The notes under the pieces: model-generated
The model's database searches: none
The model's input: the letters and a program-made list of their open reading frames with translations, nothing else
Told to the model about the DNA's origin: nothing
Program-made: the position numbers and the translations under genes
Origin: Candidatus Kouleothrix ribensis
GTDB lineage: Bacteria; Chloroflexota; Chloroflexia; Chloroflexales; Roseiflexaceae
Length of the DNA stretch: 64,000 nt
NCBI GenBank assembly: GCA_016722075.1
Contig: JADKGW010000002.1
Location: 806,001-870,000, forward strand
Direction of reading: 5' to 3'
Part shown: positions 37,388 to 45,122 of the stretch, piece after piece
Layout of the letters: the number at the start of each line of letters is the position of its first letter
Position numbering within the stretch: the stretch's first letter is position 1

Positions 37388-39967
37388 ATGGATGCGCTGG
37401 TTATTCCGCTCGCCCACGCCGACGCCACGCTCGAACACGTTGGCGGCAAAGGCATGTCGCTGGCAAAGATGCTGGCGGCCGGCCTGTCGGTGCCGGGCGG
37501 CTTCCACATAACCACCGAGGCCTACCGCCGGTTTGTGGCCGAGAATGGCCTGCAGCCGCAGATCATGCGCGAGCTTGCGGGGCTCGACCCAGCCGACCCG
37601 GCCGCGCTCGAGGCTGCCGCGCTCCGGATCGGTGGCGCGTTTGCCGCGGGTGCAACCCCACCCGAGATCGTCGCCGCCGTCGCCGAGGCATACGCCGGGC
37701 TGCGCGGCGCCGCAGTGGCGGTGCGCTCGTCGGCCACCGCGGAAGACCTGCCCGGCGCCTCGTTCGCCGGCCAGCAGGAGACCTACCTGAACATTCGCGG
37801 CGCCGACGCCGTGCTCGAGGCCGTCAAGCGCTGCTGGGCCTCGCTCTGGACGGCGCGGGCGATTGCGTACCGGCTCAAGAATCAGATCGACCAGGCCACA
37901 GTTGCCCTGGCAGTGGTAGTGCAAGAGCTGGTCGACGCCAGCGCGGCCGGGATCATGTTCACCGCCAACCCCGTCAGCGGCAAGCGCGACGAGCTGGTGA
38001 TCAACGCTGCCTGGGGCCTGGGCGAGGCGATAGTTTCGGGCGCGGTGACCCCCGACACGCTCACGCTGCAGAAGGCCGGCGGGCGAGTACTGCACCGCGA
38101 AATTGCTGAAAAGGCGATCATGACGGTACGGACGGCAAGCGGCACCGGCGAGGTGCCTGTGCCCGACGATCGGAAGAGCAAGCCTGTGCTGAGCGACGCG
38201 CAGGTGGCCGAGCTGGCCCGGCTAGGCGCGCGGATCGAGCAGTTCTACGGCATGCCGATGGACGTGGAGTGGGCGCTGGCTGGCGGCACACTCTTCGTAG
38301 TGCAGGCTCGCCCGATCACCGCGCTGCCGCTCGAGTGGAAGCCGTCGGTGCCGGATGCGCTGTATACGCGCAACAGCCTGGCCGAGCACATCCCCGGCCC
38401 GGTCACGCCGCTGTTTGCCACGCTAGGCCTCGAGATCGCCAACCGGGTGAGCTACCAGTTCATGGAAGGCATCACCAGCCAGCAGATTGCGGCGGGCCTG
38501 ATCCCGAATCAGGCCGAGTACGAGACGCTGAACGGGTACTTGTACCGCCGCAATCACATCGGCGCCAGGGTTACGCTCCAGATCATGTGGCGCTACATTC
38601 CCGAGTTCTTCCGCCTGGCGCGCGAGAGTGTGGCGATCTGGCAGGCCGCTCGCCAGAAGCTCGCCGGCACGGTGGCCGAGTGGGAGCAGAAGCCGGTTGA
38701 GCTATGTGCGCCCTCGCAGCTGATCGAGGCGATCCGAACCGTGTTCGCGGCCTCGATCAGCTACTACAACCAGATCCAGATCACCCTGCCGATCGCGGCC
38801 ACCAGCGAGGTGCTCTTCTCCAAGCTGTACGGGAGCACGATCCGTCGCAGGGGCGACCCCGAGGCATCCACGTTCATGCTTGGCCTCGACACTGTCTCGC
38901 TGCAGTCCGACAAGTCGCTGTTCGACATTGCGGGCTGGCTGCGCGGCACGCCCGCGCTGGCCGGCTATATCGCGCAGATGCCGGCCGGCCAGCTCGAGGC
39001 TGATTACGGGCGCGCGGCGCCCCCGGCGGCGCTGCCGGCCGATGCGTGGGCCGAGTGGCGTGCGCACATCGAGCGCCACCTGTACCAGTTCGGCCGCACC
39101 GCCTACGAGTTCGACTTCGCCATCCCCACGCCGCAAGAGCAACCTGGCCCGGTGTTCGAGGCGATCAAAGCCTTTTTGAGCGGAGCGGCCGGCGACCCCT
39201 ACCAGCGCCAGCGTGACGCGATCACGAAGCGCGAGCAGGCCACCCAGGCGGTGCTGCGCCGGGTTGGCTGGCCGCGCAGGGGCTGGTTCCAGGGGCTATT
39301 GAGCTGGGCACAACGCACCAGCCCGATGCGCGAAGACAGCATCTTCGACATGGGCATGGCCCACCCGCTGATCCGGCGCATGCTGGCTGAGCTGGGCCGC
39401 CGCTTCGCGGCCGGCGGGGCTATCGGCCAGGCCGGCGACATCTACTGGCTCGAAAAGGCCGAGGTGATCGGGCTGGCCGAGGCGCTTGAGCTAGGCATCG
39501 CGCTGCCCGACCTGTCCGGGCGCATCCCGGCGCGCAAAGCGCAGTGGCAGGTGTCGCTTAAGGCCAGCCCGCCAGTGATACTGCCGGAAACATCGGGCTG
39601 GGCGCGCTTTATGCACGGTGGGGCGCCCGAAACCAGGAACGGCAAGGTGGTGCTGAAAGGCGTAGGCACCAGCGGCGGCCTGATCACCGCCCCGGCCTGC
39701 GTGCTATTCGGCCCCGACGATTTTGGCAAGCTCAGGCCCGGCGACGTGCTGGTGGCCGTCACGACCACGCCGGCCTGGACGCCGCTGTTTGCGCAGGCCT
39801 CGGCGGTAGTCACCGACATTGGCGGGCCGCTCAGCCACAGTAGCATCGTCGCACGCGAGTACGGTATCCCGGCGGTAATGGCGGCCGGATCAGCCACCCG
39901 CGCGATCCAGAGCGGGCAGATCGTGACGGTGGATGGCACGGCCGGGACGGTGACGATCGAGGCGTAG
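37388..39967 (+). CDS. PEP-synthase/rifampin-phosphotransferase-like dikinase
   Basis: The 859-residue protein has an N-terminal PPDK/PEP-synthase ATP-grasp domain (VGGKGMSLAKML, VRSSATAEDLPGASFAGQQETYLN, ARPITALP), a large middle domain (about 330-740) and a C-terminal swivelling domain. The phosphohistidine is His817 in GGPLSHSSIVAREYGIPAV. Length and order fit rifampin phosphotransferase, which moves the beta-phosphate of ATP to the antibiotic; PEP synthase would have a TIM-barrel in place of the middle domain. The middle domain here lacks recognisable PEP-synthase motifs. Control by an adjacent TetR regulator also suggests a xenobiotic-handling enzyme, but the substrate is not proven. Confidence 0.82.
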   Translation: MDALVIPLAHADATLEHVGGKGMSLAKMLAAGLSVPGGFHITTEAYRRFVAENGLQPQIMRELAGLDPADPAALEAAALRIGGAFAAGATPPEIVAAVAEAYAGLRGAAVAVRSSATAEDLPGASFAGQQETYLNIRGADAVLEAVKRCWASLWTARAIAYRLKNQIDQATVALAVVVQELVDASAAGIMFTANPVSGKRDELVINAAWGLGEAIVSGAVTPDTLTLQKAGGRVLHREIAEKAIMTVRTASGTGEVPVPDDRKSKPVLSDAQVAELARLGARIEQFYGMPMDVEWALAGGTLFVVQARPITALPLEWKPSVPDALYTRNSLAEHIPGPVTPLFATLGLEIANRVSYQFMEGITSQQIAAGLIPNQAEYETLNGYLYRRNHIGARVTLQIMWRYIPEFFRLARESVAIWQAARQKLAGTVAEWEQKPVELCAPSQLIEAIRTVFAASISYYNQIQITLPIAATSEVLFSKLYGSTIRRRGDPEASTFMLGLDTVSLQSDKSLFDIAGWLRGTPALAGYIAQMPAGQLEADYGRAAPPAALPADAWAEWRAHIERHLYQFGRTAYEFDFAIPTPQEQPGPVFEAIKAFLSGAAGDPYQRQRDAITKREQATQAVLRRVGWPRRGWFQGLLSWAQRTSPMREDSIFDMGMAHPLIRRMLAELGRRFAAGGAIGQAGDIYWLEKAEVIGLAEALELGIALPDLSGRIPARKAQWQVSLKASPPVILPETSGWARFMHGGAPETRNGKVVLKGVGTSGGLITAPACVLFGPDDFGKLRPGDVLVAVTTTPAWTPLFAQASAVVTDIGGPLSHSSIVAREYGIPAVMAAGSATRAIQSGQIVTVDGTAGTVTIEA

Positions 39968-40047
39968 CGGCATTGACGCGGGGTGCGGGCGATGCTACCA
40001 TACGCGCGGGGCCGGTTCGCCGCAGGCACATCATGAAGGGGGCGCAT

Positions 40048-40479
40048 ATGCTCAACGCGCAGGAGATCATGGCAATCATCCCGCACCGCTACCCGTTTCT
40101 GCTGATCGACCGCATCCTCGAGGTCGAGCCGGGCGTGCGCGCGGTTGGCGAAAAGCTGGTATCGATCGGCGAGCCATTCTTCCAGGGTCACTTCCCCGAC
40201 TTCCCGATCATGCCGGGGGTGCTGATCGTCGAGGCACTGGCGCAAACCGCCTCGGTCGCCGCGCTGATCCTGCCCGAGAACAGTGGCAAGATCGGCCTGT
40301 TCGCCGGCATCGACAAAGTACGCTTCAAGCGGCCAGTGCGCCCCGGCGACACGCTGCAGCTCGAGGTGCAGTTCGAGAAGATCCGCATGGGCATCGGCAA
40401 AGGCAAGGGTGTTGCCACCGTCGAGGGCCAGCTGGCCTGCGAGGCCGAGCTGCTGTTCGCGCTGGCAAACCGGCAGTAG
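40048..40479 (+). CDS. fabZ: 3-hydroxyacyl-ACP dehydratase FabZ
   Basis: The 143-residue hot-dog-fold protein carries the FabZ signature: IPHRYPFLLIDR, catalytic His in FFQGHFPDFPIMPGVL and the acidic residue in VEALAQTA. It dehydrates 3-hydroxyacyl-ACP in fatty acid elongation. ATG 40048 is chosen because AAGGGGG precedes it and the N-terminus then matches other FabZ proteins; ATG 40033 and 39994 lie in frame upstream. A small membrane protein gene follows 14 nt downstream. Confidence 0.94.
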   Translation: MLNAQEIMAIIPHRYPFLLIDRILEVEPGVRAVGEKLVSIGEPFFQGHFPDFPIMPGVLIVEALAQTASVAALILPENSGKIGLFAGIDKVRFKRPVRPGDTLQLEVQFEKIRMGIGKGKGVATVEGQLACEAELLFALANRQ

Positions 40480-40493
40480 CGTTAGGGGCAGGT

Positions 40494-40643
40494 ATGGCGC
40501 GACGGCGTGGGCGGCGGCTGAGCTACCGCCAGATCCTGGCGATCGTGGCGATCCTACTGGCGCTGCTGGCGCTCAGCGGGCTGGGCGGCGCGCCCTGGCT
40601 GCCGATCGCCGTGATCGTGCTGGCGCTAAGCCAGCTGGTGTAA
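40494..40643 (+). CDS. Small membrane protein, 49 residues
   Basis: An ATG with AGGGGCAGG just upstream opens a 49-codon frame: basic N-terminus MARRRGRRLSYRQ, then two hydrophobic stretches (ILAIVAILLALLALSGLGG and WLPIAVIVLALSQLV) separated by a Gly/Ala/Pro turn. It looks like a two-helix membrane peptide with a cytoplasmic basic start. The gene lies 14 nt behind fabZ and is probably co-transcribed. No family is recognised. Confidence 0.6.
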   Translation: MARRRGRRLSYRQILAIVAILLALLALSGLGGAPWLPIAVIVLALSQLV

Positions 40644-40693
40644 CGTGGCGGTATTGCCCAGGCTTGCGCGGCATGCTATTATGAGAGCGGCGC

Positions 40694-40779
40694 GCCGGAG
40701 TGGCGAAATGGCAGACGCTACGGTCTTAAAAACCGTTGGGGGCAACCCCGTACGGGTTCGAGTCCCGTCTCCGGCACCA
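40694..40779 (+). tRNA. tRNA-Leu (anticodon TAA)
   Basis: The acceptor stem GCCGGAG (40694-40700) pairs with CTCCGGC (40769-40775), and ACCA is encoded at the 3' end. The anticodon stem-loop ACGGT-CTTAAAA-ACCGT gives anticodon TAA. The long variable arm (GGGGGCAACCCC) and the T arm ACGGGTTCGAGTCCCGT fit a leucine tRNA. An integrase gene follows on the opposite strand, so the 3' end is a likely attachment site. Confidence 0.95.
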
Positions 40780-40878
40780 GCTTCAGAATGCGGAATCTCG
40801 CACACGTGCGGGGCCCCGCATTGTTCGTCCATCCCCACCGGATGGAATTCAGGATGGAATCGGCGATACGGCGACATA

Positions 40879-42081
40879 TTAGGCGCTCCTTTGGAGCAGG
40901 CGATCGAGTGCGTCAACGTCCTGGCTATGGCCCTGGTAGAGATGCCCATACCGATCGGCGGTGACGGCGATCGAGCTATGGCCCATCCGGCGCGAGAGGG
41001 TGTAGATGTCTACGCCCGCCGCGATTGATACCGCGGCGTAGGTGTGGCGCATATCGTAAAAGCGAATATCGGGTAGCTCGGCCTTGCGCAGCAGCGCATC
41101 GAACTGGTCGCCGATCGACTTGGGGCTGAGCGGCGCACCGATCTCGCTACAGAACACGAGATCGCCGGCGTTCCAGCCCTCAGCGCTAATCGCCTTTTCC
41201 TCAGCCTGATTCTGCTTGTGTTTGGTCAGCACGCACACCGACTCGGCCGAGAGCGGTAGCGCGCGGTGGGCGTGCTTAGTTTTGCCGCGCGCGCGCTGGC
41301 TCCCTCGGATCTGGCCGGCAACCCGCAGCTCGCGCCTGCTCAGGTCAACGTCCTTCCAGCGCAAGCCAAAGAGCTCGCCCTGACGCAACCCGCAGCGGAT
41401 CGCCAGGTGGTAGAGTGCAAAGAGCCGGTGCGGATGGCGCGCGCCGCTAGCCTTATCGAGCGTGTACGACTCCAGCAGTGCATAGAGCGTATTCACCTGT
41501 GCCGGCGTCAGCGGGTGAATCTCATCGTCATTAGGGCGCGGCAGCTCCACACCCTTGCAGGGGTTGACGACAATCAAGCTATCAGCAATTGCCATGTTGA
41601 AGGTCATCCGCAGCAGCGCAAAGGCGTTGCGGATGCTGTAGGGGTCGAGGGTGCGCTCGGTATCGCGCTGGTGCTTCTGCACGATCAGCCCCTCGACCCA
41701 CTCTTCGACGTGCGAGCGCTGCACCTGGCGCAGCCGCAGCCGGCCCAGCCGGTGCGGCTCGATCTGCCAGGTGAGCGATTGCTTATAGCGCGCCGTGGTC
41801 GAGGGCGCCAGCTTGCGCTTGCGCTCGATACAGGTCTTCACCCAGTCGGCGACTTTGGGATTGTCGGCGTTCGGATCGCGGTTCGACTTGAGATCGGTGA
41901 TCAGATCGCGCTGGAGCTTTAAGGCTGCCTTCAGATCGGCAGCCTTGCGGCGCGGCAGCGCGCGGCCGGGGTAGCGCTCGCGCCAGAGCTTGGCCTCGTC
42001 GCCTTCCAGCGTGGCCCAATACACCCCGCGCTGATCAAGCTGAATGCCGGGCGGTAGATTGTGCTGGCTCTTGCGGCCCAT
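40879..42081 (-). CDS. Tyrosine recombinase/phage-type integrase
   Basis: The 400-residue protein has an N-terminal arm, a core-binding SAM-like domain (PSTTARYKQSLTWQIEPHRLG) and a catalytic domain. Visible active-site residues are Arg in RCGLRQGELFGL, His/Lys in HRALPLS, Arg in YDMRHTYAA, His in RRMGHSS and the nucleophile Tyr in DRYGHLYQ. The first position of the usual HxxRH box is Tyr. The longer frame upstream of ATG 42081 overlaps the HTH gene and is not used. It ends 99 bp from tRNA-Leu, which fits integration at the tRNA 3' end. Confidence 0.9.
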   Translation of the reverse strand: MGRKSQHNLPPGIQLDQRGVYWATLEGDEAKLWRERYPGRALPRRKAADLKAALKLQRDLITDLKSNRDPNADNPKVADWVKTCIERKRKLAPSTTARYKQSLTWQIEPHRLGRLRLRQVQRSHVEEWVEGLIVQKHQRDTERTLDPYSIRNAFALLRMTFNMAIADSLIVVNPCKGVELPRPNDDEIHPLTPAQVNTLYALLESYTLDKASGARHPHRLFALYHLAIRCGLRQGELFGLRWKDVDLSRRELRVAGQIRGSQRARGKTKHAHRALPLSAESVCVLTKHKQNQAEEKAISAEGWNAGDLVFCSEIGAPLSPKSIGDQFDALLRKAELPDIRFYDMRHTYAAVSIAAGVDIYTLSRRMGHSSIAVTADRYGHLYQGHSQDVDALDRLLQRSA

Positions 42082-42323
42082 CACGCTACCTCGTTGCGAT
42101 GGCGGTTCTGGTAGGCCACGATCGAGTCGTAGGGCACGCGCTTCAGCTTGCCTTGCCCCACGCTGGCCAGCTCGCCACGCGCGATGAGGCGCAAGATGGT
42201 TGCGCGCGACACCGCCAGCAGCCGGGCGGCATCTTCGATCTTGTACTGGAGCGGCGCCACCTGGTCGCTGTCGGCCACGCGCTGCGGCGGGAGCATGCGC
42301 AGAATTGGGGTTCGGGTTGTCAT
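42081..42323 (-). CDS. Excisionase-family helix-turn-helix protein
   Basis: The 80-residue protein contains QYKIEDAARLLAVSRATILRLIARGELASVGQGKLKRVPYDSIVAYQ, the winged-helix pattern of excisionase/MerR-like DNA-binding domains (HTH_17). Its stop overlaps the integrase start (TGATG), and its start overlaps the stop of the gene before (ATGA). Such proteins direct excision or repress the integrase. Pairing with a tyrosine recombinase next to a tRNA supports an integrated element. Confidence 0.85.
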   Translation of the reverse strand: MTTRTPILRMLPPQRVADSDQVAPLQYKIEDAARLLAVSRATILRLIARGELASVGQGKLKRVPYDSIVAYQNRHRNEVA

Positions 42324-42583
42324 ACGCTTTGCTCCTGCGGTTCACCTGGCCGCACCAGATACGCATCGGGCCGGCACGGCGGGCAGCAGTCGGCATCCCG
42401 CTGGCTGGCGATGGCCGGGCAGGTGTCATCGTGGGCATATTGCAGAATCACGACACCGGGGCGTGCTAGCTCTGGACATCGGACGCCGGCCGCACACGTG
42501 CGGAAAATGGCGCACAATATGTTTTGGACGGTCTCGTAATACCTTGGGCTGCGACTCATCCGCTTGGGCGGCTTCGCGCGCAT
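42320..42583 (-). CDS. Hypothetical protein with Cys-rich C-terminal half
   Basis: An 87-residue frame ends in an ATGA overlap with the excisionase-like gene, which supports its being real. It has six cysteines, including CCPPCRPD near the end, which could bind a metal. No family is recognised. The start may be ATG 42583 or the internal ATG (MSRSPRYYETV). As the first of three overlapping genes it probably belongs to the integration module. Confidence 0.5.
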   Translation of the reverse strand: MRAKPPKRMSRSPRYYETVQNILCAIFRTCAAGVRCPELARPGVVILQYAHDDTCPAIASQRDADCCPPCRPDAYLVRPGEPQEQSV

Positions 42584-42676
42584 ACTGAGCTAGAACCAGT
42601 AGCAACAAGTGCTGTGCATTCAGAAACGACACGGCACGCATAAGCGGCAATGCCGCTGCGAAAGGAGCTGAACCCC

Positions 42677-42991
42677 ATGTTGTTTCTCACGTATTGGGAG
42701 CTGAATGAGAACGTGCCAGCTGGTGACCAGAACCAGGCCGCCCAAAAGTTGATGGCGACAGGGTTGTTCCCACCCAAGAACGTCAACATTCTCCGCTGGG
42801 ATGTCACACCAGATAATTGGGGCATCTTGCTTGGTGAGGCAGAAAGCGCCGCTGATATCAATCAGGCGCTCGCGATGTGGCGCGCAGCCTGCCCTGGCTT
42901 TTTCAAAACGACCAAGACCGGGCCGGCGATGCCAGTGCAAGAGAGCATCCCGTTGATAGCCAATCTCCTGAAAACCCTGGCTGGTGAGTAG
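42677..42991 (+). CDS. DUF3303-like small protein
   Basis: The 104-residue product begins MLFLTYWELNENVPAGDQNQ and has the pattern of a dimeric alpha-beta barrel fold with ILRWDVTPDNWGILLGEAES. It resembles DUF3303-type proteins, which have no known function. AAAGGAG 9 nt before ATG 42677 decides the start; an in-frame ATG at 42650 lacks such a site. Base composition is lower in GC than the core genome. A Rho-independent terminator follows at 43018, so this is a monocistronic unit. Confidence 0.65.
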   Translation: MLFLTYWELNENVPAGDQNQAAQKLMATGLFPPKNVNILRWDVTPDNWGILLGEAESAADINQALAMWRAACPGFFKTTKTGPAMPVQESIPLIANLLKTLAGE

Positions 42992-43017
42992 TCCACACTG
43001 CTCTCAAACAAGTCAGC

Positions 43018-43048
43018 GCCCCCGGTGATGAGCCGGGGGCTTTCTGTT
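43018..43048 (+). terminator. Rho-independent terminator
   Basis: GCCCCCGG (43018-43025) pairs with CCGGGGGC (43033-43040) around TGATGAG and is followed by TTTCTGTT. It lies 27 nt past the stop of the DUF3303-like gene. Confidence 0.85.
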
Positions 43049-43238
43049 AGTTGTTACCCAGGCTCATCAGGCTCAGCGGCGGGGTAAACTGCTCCAGCCA
43101 CCACATATACCGACCCTGGGATTGTGAATGTGGGGCAGAAATGAGCACAATGTAGGATGTTGGGGTGTCGTAGGTAATCAGCGCTTTTAAGAGATCGGGG
43201 TGAGGGGTATTCACCAGGAGCGGGAAACGACGCCACGG

Positions 43239-43530
43239 CGGAGCGGAAAGCCGATTATTCTTTTTGAGTGCAAGCACCACGCTGCTGATTTGAGTAAAGT
43301 GCATGCTTCGCAGCTCTATCGCTATTTCAGTGTGACCGAGGCGCGCTTTGCGGTGCTCACCAATGGGCTGGTGTATTGGTTCTATACTGATTTGGAAGCC
43401 GCAAACAAGATCGATGCCCGCCCATTTTTCGAGTTCAACCTGCTTGATGTACGTGACCAGGATGTTGAAGAGCTGAAGAAGTTTTCGAAGTCGGCTTTTG
43501 ACCTCACCAATATTCTGACCACAGGTGGAA
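43239..43530 (+). pseudogene. Fragment of a restriction-type PD-(D/E)xK nuclease domain protein
   Basis: The frame encodes GKPIILFECKHHAADLSKVH followed by SQLYRYFSVTEARFAVLTNG and WFYTDLEAANKID, ending near DLTNILTT. The FECK segment and the following ARFAVLTNG strand match the N-terminal nuclease region of COG4748-like restriction endonuclease subunits. There is no proper start or upstream beta-strand, and the downstream sequence diverges into an unrelated frame. The fragment covers roughly 95 residues of a domain that is normally larger, so it is a remnant. Confidence 0.6.
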
Positions 43531-43572
43531 TCCGTGGTTCTTTCGGTGTTGGCGCGCTCCGTTGTTTCTTGC

Positions 43573-43770
43573 TCATGCCATTGTTCCCTTCCGCCGGCGC
43601 TGCCGAGGCCGGCGCCACGCCATCTCTGCGATCTGCGCATCGGTATACCCGCGCTCATACAGCGAATCGATAATTGCCTGCCGGGCCAGCCGCACCGCTT
43701 CGAGATAGTTCTTGTTTATCTCGCTGAGCCTGGCGAGCGCAGCATCAAGGCGATCGGGTTCCTCGCTCAT
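43573..43770 (-). CDS. Small hypothetical protein with HTH-like segment
   Basis: From ATG 43770 the frame gives 65 residues beginning MSEEPDRLDAALARLSEINK, with a helical region and LYERGYTDAQIAEMAWRR, which looks like a short helix-turn-helix. The tail is very basic. The start overlaps the stop of the upstream gene by ATGA, which suggests a two-gene unit. No function is assigned. Confidence 0.45.
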   Translation of the reverse strand: MSEEPDRLDAALARLSEINKNYLEAVRLARQAIIDSLYERGYTDAQIAEMAWRRPRQRRRKGTMA

Positions 43771-44123
43771 AGCTTCCACTCCTTCGGCGGCTTGGCGCGG
43801 CCGAGATTCGCGTACCAATAATGCTCTGAAGGGATACTGCCACGCAGCGCACAGAACAGCAGCCAATCCACATGCTCAACCGACTGCCGCAGCCGCCGCG
43901 CCGCTTCGTCGGCATTAAGGATTGACACCAGATCTGCCGGTGTCTCCTGCCCTTCGGCCCAGGCGTCCATCAGCCGATCGAAGTCGGCAGCGCTCAGCAG
44001 CTGCCGCAACCGGTGAAAGTAGGCATCCGCATCCGCTGCTGCGCGGCCTTCAACTGTCGCCAGCAGCCCGGCCAGGCGCGCAGCCGTGCGGCTGGGCTGC
44101 TGCCAGCACGCCCAGCGCCTCAA
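43767..44123 (-). CDS. Hypothetical protein, probably truncated at the 5' end
   Basis: The frame encodes up to 118 residues; the convincing part starts near ADADAYFHRLRQLLSAADFD and ends YWYANLGRAKPPKEWKL. It is coupled to the downstream small gene by ATGA. The first 15-20 codons overlap the broken end of a caspase-like remnant on the opposite strand, so the natural start may have been lost in a rearrangement near 44115. No family is recognised. Confidence 0.4.
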   Translation of the reverse strand: MRRWACWQQPSRTAARLAGLLATVEGRAAADADAYFHRLRQLLSAADFDRLMDAWAEGQETPADLVSILNADEAARRLRQSVEHVDWLLFCALRGSIPSEHYWYANLGRAKPPKEWKL

Positions 44124-44834
44124 GGTCGCCGAGCGGCCGACCGCCGTGCTATTCTTCGCCGGCCACGGTAAACAGCATGAGAGCGGCTATGCCCTGCTGC
44201 CCCACGACTACCATTCCGCCAACCTTGCCGGCAGGGCAATCAGCGTGGCGCTGTTCCACGCGCAGATCGCCAGCATCCGCCAATACGCCCAGAAACTGAT
44301 CGTGCTGCTGAACTGCTGCCACGCGGGCGGGGTAGGCGGCGGGGTGCTGAGCGCCGATGCTGCCGCAGCGGGCGAGTCGCCGCCGCCTGCGTTCTACCGG
44401 CCACTCGCGGCCGGCAGCGGCTAGGTGGTAATCTCGTCCTCACGCCCTGAGCAGCAGTCGGGGGCGCGCTCGGCGACGAACCCGCGCCACAGCACCTTTG
44501 GCTGGCCGCGCTGGCGGGTGAGGCGCCAGGGGCCGGGCCGGGCATCGGCGTGTTTGAGCTGTTCACCGCGCTGCGCCAACGCGTCCCGCTTGAAGCGGCC
44601 CAGATCGCGGTTGGCGGCGCGCCGCTGCGCCAAGAGCCCTTGTTCTATGCCAGCCAGCTCGATGACGACATCGCGGTGGCGCTGCGGCCGTTGGGCGCCG
44701 GCGCGACCCTGGGCGGCTGCGCGGCCGACATGCGACGGCTGGTGGCGCTGGAGCTCCAGATCGAGGCGGCGGGGCGGGCCACGCTGCCGGCGCTGCTGGC
44801 CGCGCGCGACGCGCTGCTGCGGAGCCTGGTGTGA
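44110..44834 (+). pseudogene. Caspase-like (peptidase C14/metacaspase) remnant
   Basis: The first piece reads RPTAVLFFAGHGKQHESGYA through IVLLNCCHAGG, giving the catalytic His (FAGHG) and Cys (NCCHAG) of the C14 caspase fold. It ends at a TAG (44422). The sequence continues after that stop as VVISSSRPEQQSGA and then shifts frame to LAALAGEAPGAGPGIGVFEL, which continues to TAG/TGA at 44834. The N-terminal third of the fold is missing. One in-frame stop, one frameshift and a 5' truncation mark it as decayed. Bacterial caspase-like proteases often belong to defence or cell-death systems. Confidence 0.7.
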
Positions 44835-45122
44835 CGATTGGCACCTGCGCCCACCCGCCGTCGCAGCGACCGTCGGCGGCGCACGGCTTAGCACGCAGGC
44901 ACGGTACGGTGGATACCGATCGCGCCAGGCGGGCGCTCACTGTGGTGGCGCCGGCCATGCTGCTGTTGCTGGCGCAGGTGCAGATTGTCAAGGATGGGCA
45001 CCCATGCGGCAGGCCGCTGAACCAGCGTGGCGGCCTCTCCAGCATGTGCGCACGTGCCAGCAACAGGCCGCCCCTGCGCTGGGCTACCGCGAATGCGGCA
45101 GTCGTTGGGCGGCCCTGCGCGG

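Noticed and set aside
43047..43230. Minus-strand frame ending LLKALITYDTPTSYIVLISA... as a gene remnant
   Set aside because: The short end looks protein-like, but no family was recognised and the upstream part is the shadow of the nuclease fragment; evidence is too thin to list.
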